Source: an uncultured Endomicrobiia bacterium
GTDB taxonomy: Bacteria; Elusimicrobiota; Endomicrobiia; DTEH01
Direction: 5' to 3'
Assembly: GCA_937936785.1 (NCBI GenBank)
Contig: CALDDQ010000018.1
Coordinates: 1-54,652 of the forward strand
Length of the DNA: 54,652 bases
Made by a program: the position numbers and the translations under genes. The notes beneath the pieces are model-generated. The model saw nothing but the letters and a program-made list of their open reading frames with translations. It was not told the origin of the DNA and made no database searches. Shown piece after piece: positions 8,973 to 17,867 of this stretch; within the stretch, counting starts at the first letter, position 1, and each line of letters opens with the position of its first letter.

Positions 8973-9446
8973 ATGGTAATTTTATTATCAAACTTACGAC
9001 CAGCAAAAGGTGCAAGACATAGAAAGAAACGACTTGGTTGTGGCGAAGGTTCAGGACATGGTGGTAGCGGTTCTACTCGTGGTATGAAAGGTCAACGGTC
9101 AAGATCCGGGGAAGGTAAAAATCCAGGATTTGAAGGTGGACAAATGCCTTTGGTAAGAGTAATACCAAAAAGAGGATTTTCAAATAAAAAATTTAGAGTG
9201 TTCGTACAAGAAATTACTTTAACAAATATAGAAAAAAAAGTTCCAGAAAATGTTGATGAAATAACGCCAGAAGTTTTAAAAAAATATGATTTGATTGATT
9301 ATGAAAAAGAAAAGATAAAAATTATTTGTGGTAATGAAGATTTAAAACGTAAATTAAAGATTTATGCACATAAGTTTTCAAAATCTGCCATTGAAAAAAT
9401 TAAGAAAAATGGTGGAGAGGCAATATTTATTTCAAAAGGTAAATAA
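8973..9446 (+). CDS. rplO: 50S ribosomal protein L15
   Basis: Late-assembly large-subunit protein. 157 aa. N-terminal Gly/Arg-rich signature: LRPAKGARHRKKRLGCGEGSG, HGGSGSTRGMKGQRSRSG, then FEGGQMPLVRVIPKRGF. The C-terminal L18e/L15-like domain follows (KLKIYAHKFSKSAIEKIKKNGGEA). GTGAGGGA just upstream of the ATG is a good ribosome-binding site. Only 13 nt after rpsE, leaving no space for rpmD. Confidence 0.96.
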   Translation: MVILLSNLRPAKGARHRKKRLGCGEGSGHGGSGSTRGMKGQRSRSGEGKNPGFEGGQMPLVRVIPKRGFSNKKFRVFVQEITLTNIEKKVPENVDEITPEVLKKYDLIDYEKEKIKIICGNEDLKRKLKIYAHKFSKSAIEKIKKNGGEAIFISKGK

Positions 9447-9496
9447 TAAAAAACGAAATATTAAAAATAATAGTAGAAAATCTATGAGGTTTAAAA

Positions 9497-10825
9497 ATGT
9501 TTAATTCAATTATTGACATATTTAAAGTAAATGAACTAAAACGAAAAATTTTTTTTACATTAGGAATTCTTGCTGTTTTTAGATTAGGTGCTACTATACC
9601 GTTACCAGGGGTAAACCCACAAGCATTAAGAACTTTGTTTGATGTTAACCGTCAGGGAATGTTAGGATTTTTGGATATGTTTTCAGGAGGTGCTTTAAGC
9701 AGGTTGTCAATTTTTGCATTAGGTATAATGCCATACATTAACGCTTCGATTATAATTTCATTATTACAAGGTGCACATATGGTTTCTTACATAGACCAAC
9801 TCGCTAAAGAAGGAGAAAGTGGTAGAAAAAAAATTTCACAATTAACTCGTTATTTAACTCTTGTAATAGGTTCTATTCAAGCATTTGGTCTAACAATGAT
9901 GTTAATTAAAACTCCAGTACCAGGTGGTGTACCAGTTGTAAATGACGCAACTTTTGGTTTTATATTCCTAACAATTGTAACTTTAGTTACAGGGACAATG
10001 GTAGTAATGTGGTTAGGAGAACAAATTACAGAACTAGGTATTGGTAATGGTATATCTATTTTAATTTTTGCAGGAATTGTTGACAGATTTCCTGCAGGAA
10101 TAAAAAATTTTTTTCAACTAATTTATGCAGATGAAATGTCTTTTATTCTTGGATTGATACTTGTTGCTATAATTTTGGTTGTTACAGCTGGAGTTGTTTG
10201 GTTAGAAACTGGTCAAAGAAAAATACCAGTTCAATATGCAAAACGTATGGTAGGAAGAAAAATGATGGGTGGAGCTTCAACGTTTTTACCTATACGAGTT
10301 GATACTGCAGGAGTCATTGCTGTAATTTTCGCAGTATCAATTCTATCTGCTCCATTAACCATAGTACAATTTTTCCCAGATAATCCATTGGCACAAAGAA
10401 TATCATCATTTTGGTCACGAGGTGGTACAATTTATGAAATCATCTATGCTTTTTTAATAATATTTTTCTGTTATTTTTATAATTCTATAATCCTAAATCC
10501 ACAGGACCTAGCAGAAAATATGAAAAAATGGGGCGGATTTATTCCAGGCATAAGACCAGGAGAACCAACTGCTAAATATATTCAATATGTTTTGGAAAGA
10601 ATAACTCTGGGTGGAGCATTGGCTGTTGTTCTAATCGCAATAATGCCTGACTTATTAAGAAAATGGTTTAACGCACCGTTTTTTTTTGGTGGAACAACAT
10701 TGCTTATTGCAATAGGAGTAGCTCTTGATACTGTTGGTCAGATAGAATCACATTTAGTAATGCGTCATTATGAAGGTTTAGCAAAAGAAGCAAAGATTCG
10801 TGGTAGGTGGTTTAATATTAAATGA
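9497..10825 (+). CDS. secY: Sec translocon channel subunit SecY
   Basis: Protein-conducting channel in the cytoplasmic membrane; it works with SecA (33128 in this window) and SecE. 442 aa with about ten hydrophobic segments. Diagnostic features: the N-terminal RLGATIPLPGVNP, the plug region LGFLDMFSGGALSRLSIFALGIMPYI (LGFLDMFSGGALSRLSIFA), GEQITELGIGNGISILIFAGI and the cytoplasmic loop QRKIPVQYAKRMVGRKMMGG. The C-terminus GLAKEAKIRGRWFNIK is standard. ATGA overlap with adk. Confidence 0.97.
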   Translation: MFNSIIDIFKVNELKRKIFFTLGILAVFRLGATIPLPGVNPQALRTLFDVNRQGMLGFLDMFSGGALSRLSIFALGIMPYINASIIISLLQGAHMVSYIDQLAKEGESGRKKISQLTRYLTLVIGSIQAFGLTMMLIKTPVPGGVPVVNDATFGFIFLTIVTLVTGTMVVMWLGEQITELGIGNGISILIFAGIVDRFPAGIKNFFQLIYADEMSFILGLILVAIILVVTAGVVWLETGQRKIPVQYAKRMVGRKMMGGASTFLPIRVDTAGVIAVIFAVSILSAPLTIVQFFPDNPLAQRISSFWSRGGTIYEIIYAFLIIFFCYFYNSIILNPQDLAENMKKWGGFIPGIRPGEPTAKYIQYVLERITLGGALAVVLIAIMPDLLRKWFNAPFFFGGTTLLIAIGVALDTVGQIESHLVMRHYEGLAKEAKIRGRWFNIK

Positions 10826-11481
10826 CAACAAAATCAAAAATTTTAAAAAGAATAGTTTTTTTAGGTCCACCGGGATCAGGGAAAGGGACACAGGCTACTC
10901 TTGTATCAAAAAAATTTAATTTGACACACGTTTCTACTGGAGAAATATTTAGAAAGATGTTGAAATGTAAATCTAAACTTGGATCTGTTATAAAAAAGTA
11001 TATAACAAGTGGAAAACTTGTCCCTGACAAAATAGTTTTCAAAACAATTGAACCTATAATAAAGAGAAAAAAGTTTTTATTAGATGGTTTTCCAAGGAAT
11101 TTAAAACAAGCCAAAATGTTAGAAAAAAAATTGAAAAAAAATAATAGTAATATAGAAAAAGTTTTTTATTTTAATTTATCAGATAAACAAGTTATTAAAA
11201 GGTTAACTTCAAGAAGAACCTGTCCTTCTTGCGGAAAAAATTATAACATCTACACAATAAAACCAAAAAAAGATAGAATTTGTGACAAGTGTGGTTCTAA
11301 TCTTATAATTAGAGATGATGATAAAATTTCTACAGTAAAAAAACGTTTGGCAATATATAAAAAAGAAACAAAACCACTAGTGAACTTTTATAAAAAAATT
11401 GGGTTGTTAAAAGAAATTGATGCTTCAAAAACAGTAGAAGAAATTAATAAAGATATAATTTATGCAATTAGACACAATTAA
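10822..11481 (+). CDS. adk: Adenylate kinase (zinc-LID type)
   Basis: Interconverts 2 ADP with ATP and AMP. 219 aa. P-loop GPPGSGKGTQA at residues ~14-24; AMP-binding region HVSTGEIFRKM and DGFPRN; the LID carries four cysteines (CPSCG ... CDKCG), the zinc form found in many Gram-positives and other phyla. The final arginine-containing segment RDDDKISTVKKRL is conserved. Starts within the secY stop (ATGA); its end overlaps map by 20 nt. secY-adk-map is the classical order. Confidence 0.96.
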   Translation: MTTKSKILKRIVFLGPPGSGKGTQATLVSKKFNLTHVSTGEIFRKMLKCKSKLGSVIKKYITSGKLVPDKIVFKTIEPIIKRKKFLLDGFPRNLKQAKMLEKKLKKNNSNIEKVFYFNLSDKQVIKRLTSRRTCPSCGKNYNIYTIKPKKDRICDKCGSNLIIRDDDKISTVKKRLAIYKKETKPLVNFYKKIGLLKEIDASKTVEEINKDIIYAIRHN

Positions 11482-12301
11482 ACCGGATATAGCAGTTGAA
11501 CAAAATGTGTTCTTTGAACCAAAAACAGAACAAGAATTGTCTACAATAAGACATGTTGCAACTATTGTAAGCAAGATTCTTGATAAAGCAAAAAGAAATA
11601 TAAAAGTTGGTATGTCAACAAAAGATATTGAAGATATAGTAAGAGATGAAATTAAAAAACACAACTGTCAGCCTGCATTTTTGGGATACAGAGGTTATCC
11701 TGCAACAAGTTGTATTTCTATAGATTCAGAACTTGTACATGGAATACCTAGTAAAACAAAAAAGTTTGCCTATGGACAAGTTGTTTCAATAGATATAGGA
11801 ATAATTCATGACGGTTTTTATGGAGATGCTGCAACTACCGTTTTAATTACTGAGAAAAAAAATACAGATACCTCTAATAAAATTTGGAATTTATTAAATG
11901 TAGCTTATGATGCTTTAATTTATGGTGTAAGAATATTAAAAGAAAACATTCGTGTTGGCGATTTAAGTAATGAGATTCAGACATATATAGAAAAAAATAA
12001 TTTTAGTGTGATCAGAGAATATGTAGGTCATACTATAGGTAGACAGTTGCATGAAAAACCAGATATCCCAAATTTTGGTATGAAAGGCGAAGGTCCAAGA
12101 TTTTATGATGGACAGGTTATATGTATAGAACCGATGGTGAGTATTGGAAATTTTCGTACCAAGGTTCTAAATGATGGTTGGACCGTTGTTATGCAGGATG
12201 GTTCGTTATGTGCTCATTATGAACATATGGTTTTAATAACAAAAACTGGATATGAAATCCTAACAGACACAAACATAATAAAACCAGAAAAAATTAACTA
12301 A
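11462..12301 (+). CDS. map: Methionine aminopeptidase, type I
   Basis: Removes the initiator methionine from new proteins. 279 aa, about 25-30 longer than the shortest bacterial enzymes because of an N-terminal lead-in; a GTG at codon 16 is a possible alternative start. All five metal ligands can be read: two Asp in [16 protein letters not shown], His in [18 protein letters not shown], Glu in EPMVSIG and Glu in HYEHMVLIT. The start lies inside adk (20-nt overlap) without a clear SD, so coupling is likely. infA follows after 8 nt. Confidence 0.93.
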   Translation: MQLDTIKPDIAVEQNVFFEPKTEQELSTIRHVATIVSKILDKAKRNIKVGMSTKDIEDIVRDEIKKHNCQPAFLGYRGYPATSCISIDSELVHGIPSKTKKFAYGQVVSIDIGIIHDGFYGDAATTVLITEKKNTDTSNKIWNLLNVAYDALIYGVRILKENIRVGDLSNEIQTYIEKNNFSVIREYVGHTIGRQLHEKPDIPNFGMKGEGPRFYDGQVICIEPMVSIGNFRTKVLNDGWTVVMQDGSLCAHYEHMVLITKTGYEILTDTNIIKPEKIN

Positions 12302-12309
12302 GTAATAAA

Positions 12310-12561
12310 ATGAAAACTGAAAGAGAAGATAAAGTTGTTGCAAATGGAACTATTGTTGAAGTTTTGCCTTCAACAATGTTTCGGGTAAAAATTGAAAATA
12401 CAGAACATGTTATTTTATGTCATCTTTCAGGAAAAATGAGGTTACATTTTATAAAACTTGTAGTTGGAGATAAAGTTAAGGTAGAAATGTCCCCTTACGA
12501 CTTAACCAAAGGACGAATTGTATATCGGTCAACGGAGAAAAAAAGATATGAAAGTACGTAG
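12310..12561 (+). CDS. infA: Translation initiation factor IF-1
   Basis: OB-fold factor that binds the ribosomal A site during initiation. 83 aa, versus 72 typical; extra residues are at both ends. The core [62 protein letters not shown] matches the family throughout. No obvious SD before the ATG. The 3' end overlaps rpmJ by 14 nt. Confidence 0.95.
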   Translation: MKTEREDKVVANGTIVEVLPSTMFRVKIENTEHVILCHLSGKMRLHFIKLVVGDKVKVEMSPYDLTKGRIVYRSTEKKRYEST

Positions 12562-12661
12562 TTCAGTAAAAAAAATTTGTAAAAGTTGTAAAATTATTAA
12601 AAGAAAACGGTCTGTAATAGTAATATGTTCGGATCCAAGACATAAACAAAAACAAGGATAA
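12548..12661 (+). CDS. rpmJ: 50S ribosomal protein L36
   Basis: A 37-aa zinc-binding protein too short for ordinary ORF cut-offs. Reading from the ATG at 12548 gives [20 protein letters not shown] and then a tail ending [13 protein letters not shown]. The C-x2-C, later C and H pattern of L36 is complete (Cys11, Cys14, Cys27, His32). It starts within the last 14 nt of infA in another frame and ends 27 nt before rpsM, the normal infA-rpmJ-rpsM order. Single, C+ type L36. Confidence 0.95.
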   Translation: MKVRSSVKKICKSCKIIKRKRSVIVICSDPRHKQKQG

Positions 12662-12688
12662 TTAAAATAAATGGAGGATTTTTAATAT

Positions 12689-13087
12689 ATGGCACGTGTT
12701 GCTGGAATAAATTTACCACCACAGAAAAGAATTGATATCGCTTTAGGATATATTTATGGTATAGGTAGATCAAATGCTAAAGTAATTTTAGCAAAAACAG
12801 GAATTGACCCGAAAATTAAATCAAAAGATTTAACTGAAACTCAAATTGCAACTTTAAACACCTATATAGAAAACAACTTAAAAGTGGAAGGAGATCTACG
12901 GCGCGATACTCAACAAAATATTAAACGTTTAGCTGAAATAAATTCGTATCGTGGGTATAGACATAGAAGAAATTTGCCTGTCCATGGACAAAGAACACGA
13001 ACTAATGCTCGTATACGTCGAGGAGCAAGAAAAACTGTTGGTTCAGCAAAAGCTGCTACAAAACCTGCTGCAACAAAAGAAAGTTGA
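12689..13087 (+). CDS. rpsM: 30S ribosomal protein S13
   Basis: Head protein contacting the P-site tRNA and bridge B1. 132 aa. Starts MARVAGINLPPQKRIDIALG; helix-hairpin segment YIYGIGRSNAKVIL; the basic C-terminal part SYRGYRHRRNLPVHGQRTRTNARIRRG (read as SYRGYRHRRNLPVHGQRTRT) is intact, followed by an Ala/Thr/Lys-rich tail slightly longer than usual. ATGGAGGA at 12671-12678 is a good ribosome-binding site. First of the alpha-operon genes. Confidence 0.96.
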   Translation: MARVAGINLPPQKRIDIALGYIYGIGRSNAKVILAKTGIDPKIKSKDLTETQIATLNTYIENNLKVEGDLRRDTQQNIKRLAEINSYRGYRHRRNLPVHGQRTRTNARIRRGARKTVGSAKAATKPAATKES

Positions 13088-13126
13088 TTTTTAAGGATTT
13101 TCTTTTTAAAAGGAGAAAATAATTTT

Positions 13127-13501
13127 ATGGCTACAAAAAAGAAAAAAGTTTTGTCTGATAATACTGGAAAAGTTCATATAAAAGCAACTTTTAACAATAC
13201 TATTATTACTATTACTGATAACAAAGGAAATACTATATCTTGGGGTACTGCTGGTGGATCAGGTTTTAGAGGAACTAAAAAGGGAACACCGTTTGCAGCA
13301 CAAATTGCAGCTCAAAATGCAGCAAAACGTGCTGTAGATGCCGGATTAAAATATGTTTCAGTATATGTTAAAGGACCAGGTTCTGGAAGAGAACTTGCTG
13401 TAAGAGCTTTACAAACTGCAGGGTTAAATGTTACTTCTATTAAAGATATTACACCAATTCCTCACAATGGTTGTAGAGCACGAAAACCAAGAAGAGTATA
13501 A
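13127..13501 (+). CDS. rpsK: 30S ribosomal protein S11
   Basis: Platform protein near the mRNA exit. 124 aa. Clear family motifs [56 protein letters not shown] and the C-terminal [25 protein letters not shown] at 13110-13117 lies about 10 nt before the ATG. Ordinary. Confidence 0.97.
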   Translation: MATKKKKVLSDNTGKVHIKATFNNTIITITDNKGNTISWGTAGGSGFRGTKKGTPFAAQIAAQNAAKRAVDAGLKYVSVYVKGPGSGRELAVRALQTAGLNVTSIKDITPIPHNGCRARKPRRV

Positions 13502-13521
13502 AAATTTTGAGGGGGTAAAAA

Positions 13522-14142
13522 ATGTCAAGAAACACAAAAGCTGTATGTAGATTATGTCGAAGAGAAAAAACTAAACTTATGTTAAAAGGTTCTAAATGTA
13601 ACTCAATAAAATGTACTATAGATAAGGGGAAAAATTATCAACCTGGACAACATTCTAAAAAACAATCAAAACTTAGTGAATATGGAAAACGACTTCGTGA
13701 AAAACAAAAATTAAGACATATTATGGGATTAACAGAAACACAGTTAAGAAAATATTTTGCTGCAGCAAAATTGCTAAAAGGTGTTGCAGGTGAAAATTTG
13801 CTCAGATTATTAGAATTACGTCTGGACAATGTTGTATATAGACTTGGTTTTGCACCTTCAAGAAGTTTTGCTCGACAATTAGTTTCTCATAAACACATTT
13901 TAGTAAATGGAAAAACAATTAATGCGCCGGGATATAGTTTAAAAGTAGGAGATAAGATTAAAGTTAAAGATTATTTAAAAGACAACATAAATATTCAAAA
14001 ATCTATTGAAAAACAAACTTTACCTACATGGTTAAGGTTTGATAAAGAAAATTTTGTTGGCGAAATATCTGCATTACCAACAAGAGAAGAAATATCCTTT
14101 GCAGTTAATGAGTCATTAATAGTAGAATTTTATTCTAAATAA
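13522..14142 (+). CDS. rpsD: 30S ribosomal protein S4 (zinc-binding form)
   Basis: Primary 16S-rRNA-binding protein and, in E. coli, repressor of the alpha operon. 206 aa. The N-terminus has four cysteines (CRLC ... C ... C around residues 9-32), the zinc-containing C+ form. The S4 RNA-binding domain is at ~95-155 (RLDNVVYRLGFAPSRSFARQ, LVSHKHILVNGKTINAPGY). GAGGGGGT lies just upstream of the ATG. Confidence 0.96.
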   Translation: MSRNTKAVCRLCRREKTKLMLKGSKCNSIKCTIDKGKNYQPGQHSKKQSKLSEYGKRLREKQKLRHIMGLTETQLRKYFAAAKLLKGVAGENLLRLLELRLDNVVYRLGFAPSRSFARQLVSHKHILVNGKTINAPGYSLKVGDKIKVKDYLKDNINIQKSIEKQTLPTWLRFDKENFVGEISALPTREEISFAVNESLIVEFYSK

Positions 14143-14184
14143 CAATTCATACTTTTTAAATATTTTAACATAGGAGCTAAAAAT

Positions 14185-15141
14185 ATGGAAAAAATTGTTT
14201 TACCAAATAAATTTGATACCATAATACAAGATCAATTTTATGGTAAGTTTGCTATATATCCATTTGAAAAAGGATATGGCCATACTGTTGGTAATTCGTT
14301 GAGACGAATACTTTTATCAAGTCTTGAAGGGGCTGCAATTACAAGTTGTAGAATACCCGGTGTATCACACGAATTTTCTACAATCCGTGGTGTTAAAGAA
14401 GATGTTATTTATATACTGATGAACCTAAAAAAAGTTAGATTTAAAATTTATTCCGAAGGCAGTGAAAAAATTTCTTTATCTGTGAAGGGACCAAAAATAA
14501 TTACTGCAGGAGATTTTAAAACTTCGCATAATGTTGAAATTGTAAATAAAGAACAAATAATTGCTACTCTTGATTCAAATGGAAATCTTGAACTTGAAGC
14601 AGAAGTTAATAAAGGACGTGGATATTATTTAGCCGATGAAAATAAAAAACCTGGTTCACCAGTAGACACTTTATTTATAGATAGCATATTTTCACCTGTA
14701 GTAAAAGTTAACTATGAAGTTGAAGCTACTCGTGTTGGACAAAAAACTGATTATGATAAACTAATTCTTGAAGTTTGGACGGATGGAACTATTATTCCTG
14801 AAGACAGTGTGATTTATTCTGCTAATATCTTAAAAGATACACTAAAAATATTTTTTACCAAGTCAATTTTAGAATCAAAACAAGAAGAAACAAGTCAATC
14901 TGCAGAAGAAATTGCTGAGAAAGAACATTTAAAACAATTATTATCTCAACCTATAGAAATTTTAGAATTGTCAACACGATCATATAATTGTTTAAAAGAT
15001 GCTAAAATTAACAAAATAAGTGATTTAGTTAGTAGATCTTTAGAGGAATTAAGAACAATTCGTAATTTGGGAGAAAAATCGTTAGAAGAAATTGTTGAAA
15101 AATTAAAATCACAAAATCTTTCATTAGGGACAAAGATATGA
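14185..15141 (+). CDS. rpoA: RNA polymerase alpha subunit
   Basis: Scaffold subunit that dimerises to nucleate RNA polymerase. 318 aa. N-terminal domain with GYGHTVGNSLRRILLSSLEGAA (GHTVGNSLRRILLSSLEGAA is the key block); C-terminal domain with the helix-hairpin DNA-contacting region ELSTRSYNCLKDAKINKISD and RNLGEKSLEEIVEKL. The linker (about residues 232-250) is Gln/Glu-rich. TAGGAG at 14172-14177 precedes the ATG. ATGA overlap with rplQ. Confidence 0.96.
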   Translation: MEKIVLPNKFDTIIQDQFYGKFAIYPFEKGYGHTVGNSLRRILLSSLEGAAITSCRIPGVSHEFSTIRGVKEDVIYILMNLKKVRFKIYSEGSEKISLSVKGPKIITAGDFKTSHNVEIVNKEQIIATLDSNGNLELEAEVNKGRGYYLADENKKPGSPVDTLFIDSIFSPVVKVNYEVEATRVGQKTDYDKLILEVWTDGTIIPEDSVIYSANILKDTLKIFFTKSILESKQEETSQSAEEIAEKEHLKQLLSQPIEILELSTRSYNCLKDAKINKISDLVSRSLEELRTIRNLGEKSLEEIVEKLKSQNLSLGTKI

Positions 15142-15494
15142 TAAAAAATATTTCTAAACGAAAACTTAATAGAGGTTCATCTCACAGAATGGCTACGTTA
15201 AGAAATCTAGCTACGAATTTAATCAAATATGAAATGATAAGAACTACAGATGCTAAAGCTAAAGAATTAAAACGTTTCGTAGAACATTTAATAACAAGAA
15301 TTAAAAATACACCTTTAGAAACTAACAAATATAGAATTGCTAATAAATATATTACTAAAAAAAATGTTTCAGATAAATTAATCAAAGTAATCATTCCAAG
15401 GCTTGTTAATAATAACAGTGGCTATACAAGAACTGCAATTTTAAAAAACCGACGTGGTGATAATGCTAAAATTGTAATTGTTAAGTTTAAATAA
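15138..15494 (+). CDS. rplQ: 50S ribosomal protein L17
   Basis: Tunnel-exit-region protein. 118 aa. Contains [40 protein letters not shown] and the closing [27 protein letters not shown]. Overlaps rpoA by 4 nt. Last ribosomal gene of the supercluster; mreB begins only 5 nt after its stop, so the elongasome genes probably share its transcript. Confidence 0.96.
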   Translation: MIKNISKRKLNRGSSHRMATLRNLATNLIKYEMIRTTDAKAKELKRFVEHLITRIKNTPLETNKYRIANKYITKKNVSDKLIKVIIPRLVNNNSGYTRTAILKNRRGDNAKIVIVKFK

Positions 15495-15499
15495 AACCT

Positions 15500-16537
15500 A
15501 TGTTTAATTTTATTTTTAAATTATTTTCCAATGATATGGGTATGGATTTAGGAACTGCAACAGTTCTTGTCTATGTCCAAGGACAAGGAATAGTTTTGTG
15601 CGAACCATCAGTAGTTGCATTAGACAAAGATAGCAAAGAAATTATTGCAATTGGTACTGAAGCAAAAAAAATGTTAGGCAGAACACCAGGAAATATTATT
15701 GCTGTAAGACCTTTGAGAAATGGTGTAATAGCAGATTTTGAAATTACAGAAAAAATGATACGGTATTTTATACAAAAAGTTCATAACAAAAAAACTTTAC
15801 TTCATCCAAGAATAGTTATAGGCATTCCTTCTTCAATTACAGAAGTAGAACGACGTGCAGTTCGTGAATCAGCAACGCAAGCAGGGGCAAGAGAAATTTA
15901 TTTAATTGAAGAACCAATGGCAGCAGCAATTGGTGCTGGGATTGAAATTCAACAACCTACAGGCAGTATGATTGTTGATATTGGTGGTGGAACTACTGAA
16001 GTTGGAGTAATTTCACTCGGTGGAATGGTGGTGAGTAAATCTATAGATATAGCAGGTGATGAACTTAATGATGCTATAATACAATACTTTAGACGTAGAT
16101 ACAATCTTTTTATTGGAGAAAATTCTGCAGAAGAAATTAAAATTAAAATAGGGTCAGTATTTCCTCTTGAAGAAGAAATGTCTCTAGAAGTAAAAGGAAG
16201 AGATCAAGTAACCGGATTACCCAAAACAATAACAGTTAACTCTGAAGAAATTCGTGTTGCACTTATGGAACCTATAAATTCAATTGTTGCAATTATAAAA
16301 GATGCTTTAGAAAGTACTCCTGCAGAAATTGCAGCTGATCTTGTCGAAACAGGAATAACAATTGCTGGTGGTGGAGCATTGATTAGAGGAATTGATAAAT
16401 TGTTAGAAAAAGAAACTGGTCTTCCTGTGAAAATTGCTGAAGATCCTGTAACTTGTGTAGTAAGAGGTACTGGTAGATATTTAGAAGAACTTGATAAGTT
16501 GCAAAAAAAACGTTCATCATTTCCTTTACTTTCCTAA
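15500..16537 (+). CDS. mreB: Rod-shape-determining actin homologue MreB
   Basis: Bacterial actin that positions the lateral wall synthesis machinery on the inner face of the cytoplasmic membrane. 345 aa. N-terminal amphipathic start [14 protein letters not shown] then [25 protein letters not shown]; phosphate-2 loop [16 protein letters not shown]; adenosine motif [18 protein letters not shown]. All are standard. Lies 5 nt downstream of rplQ with no promoter space or clear SD, which argues for expression from the ribosomal operon. Heads mreBCD-mrdA-rodA. Confidence 0.96.
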   Translation: MFNFIFKLFSNDMGMDLGTATVLVYVQGQGIVLCEPSVVALDKDSKEIIAIGTEAKKMLGRTPGNIIAVRPLRNGVIADFEITEKMIRYFIQKVHNKKTLLHPRIVIGIPSSITEVERRAVRESATQAGAREIYLIEEPMAAAIGAGIEIQQPTGSMIVDIGGGTTEVGVISLGGMVVSKSIDIAGDELNDAIIQYFRRRYNLFIGENSAEEIKIKIGSVFPLEEEMSLEVKGRDQVTGLPKTITVNSEEIRVALMEPINSIVAIIKDALESTPAEIAADLVETGITIAGGGALIRGIDKLLEKETGLPVKIAEDPVTCVVRGTGRYLEELDKLQKKRSSFPLLS

Positions 16538-16562
16538 AATAATTTTAAACAATTAAGCAATA

Positions 16563-17387
16563 ATGACCTTAAGAGAATTTTTAAACAAAAATAAACCAAC
16601 AGTACTGTATTTTCTTGCCAGTATTTTAAGTATCACATTCCTAAATTCGGAAGTTAATGTTTACATAAAATCTATGAGATCTTTTATGATATATTTTTTT
16701 TCTTCAACATATGTTCCAATAAACAATATTATTGACTATCCTATAAATGTTGCAAATAAGTTTATTGAATTATCATATTTGAGAGAAGAAAATATAAAAC
16801 TTAAACATCAACTAAAAAAAATGTTTTTATATAAAATACAACAAGAAGAAATTATAAAAGATTATAATATTTACAAAAGAGTATTAGAAACAAAAGACGC
16901 TTTTAAATTTAAAGAACTAATCCCTGTAAATGTCATATTTAGAAACAATATTAGTTGGTATAATTATCTAATTATTTCACAAGGAAGAAATTATAATTTA
17001 TCTGAAGATTTGCCAGTTGTAGTAACTTATGATTTTAACAACTTTTATTTAGTTGGACGCATATGGACTGTAGAAGAAAAAACTTCAAAAATTTTGTTAA
17101 TAACAAATCAACTTAGTGGTATCCCAGCAAAAATTAAAAATAAAAATATTCAAGGTGTTATAATAGGAAGTGGAACAAATGAACTTGTTATGGAATATGT
17201 TTTGTTAGAAGATGAAGTAAATGTTGGAGATGTTGTGGTAACAAGTTCTGTGTTAAGTTCTATCCCACAAAATATTGAAATTGGCACAGTAAAATCAGTT
17301 AAAACTTCTATACTAGGATTTAAAAAAGTTATAGTTTTACCTTCATATAATATAAACAATTTGGGAAATCTGATTGTTTTAAAGTAA
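16563..17387 (+). CDS. mreC: Rod-shape-determining protein MreC
   Basis: Single-pass protein of the elongasome that links MreB to the periplasmic synthases. 274 aa. One transmembrane segment near residues 14-31, a coiled-coil region with the LREENIKLKHQLKK pattern at ~75-90, then the beta-rich domain with INVI-like entry (IPVNVIFRNNISWYNYLIIS) and the GDVVVTSSVLSSIPQNIEIGTV segment typical of MreC. Overlaps mreD by one base (TAATG). Confidence 0.93.
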   Translation: MTLREFLNKNKPTVLYFLASILSITFLNSEVNVYIKSMRSFMIYFFSSTYVPINNIIDYPINVANKFIELSYLREENIKLKHQLKKMFLYKIQQEEIIKDYNIYKRVLETKDAFKFKELIPVNVIFRNNISWYNYLIISQGRNYNLSEDLPVVVTYDFNNFYLVGRIWTVEEKTSKILLITNQLSGIPAKIKNKNIQGVIIGSGTNELVMEYVLLEDEVNVGDVVVTSSVLSSIPQNIEIGTVKSVKTSILGFKKVIVLPSYNINNLGNLIVLK

Positions 17388-17866
17388 TGAAAAAATTTTT
17401 TACAGTAATATTTACTATTTGTTCATTAGTATTATTAGACATTATTTATACAAAAATATTTTTTTACACATTACTAAAACCAAATTTTTTACTTATATAC
17501 ATATTATTTGTGGCACTGTTTATAGGACATACTGATGCCGTGATTTTAGGATTTATCTGTGGAATGCTACTTGATATTTTAAACTTAAAATTATTTGGAG
17601 TAAACACTTTCGTTTTAATGACTATAGGATATATTTTTGGATTTTTAAACAAAAGAATTGATGAAACATTGATAAAAGTTCAAATATTATCTTTATTTTT
17701 AAGTTCAGTATTTTTTTTATTTATATATTATATAATACTAAGCTCCTTTTCATTGTCTAAAAGTTTTTCGTATCATATTTTCTTTATACCTTTATTTGAT
17801 ATAATTTTTGGTTATCTTTTACTAAAAATTTTTGTTTGGTACTATAAATTATTAGGAATAATATGA
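17387..17866 (+). CDS. mreD: Rod-shape-determining membrane protein MreD
   Basis: Small polytopic elongasome protein. 159 aa with about five hydrophobic segments, including an initial TVIFTICSLVLLDIIYT and the AVILGFICGMLLDILNLKLFG segment that matches the family pattern (GF..G...D......G). Sequence similarity in this family is low, so position between mreC and mrdA is an important part of the identification. Ends 1 nt before mrdA. Confidence 0.88.
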   Translation: MKKFFTVIFTICSLVLLDIIYTKIFFYTLLKPNFLLIYILFVALFIGHTDAVILGFICGMLLDILNLKLFGVNTFVLMTIGYIFGFLNKRIDETLIKVQILSLFLSSVFFLFIYYIILSSFSLSKSFSYHIFFIPLFDIIFGYLLLKIFVWYYKLLGII

Positions 17867-17867
17867 A

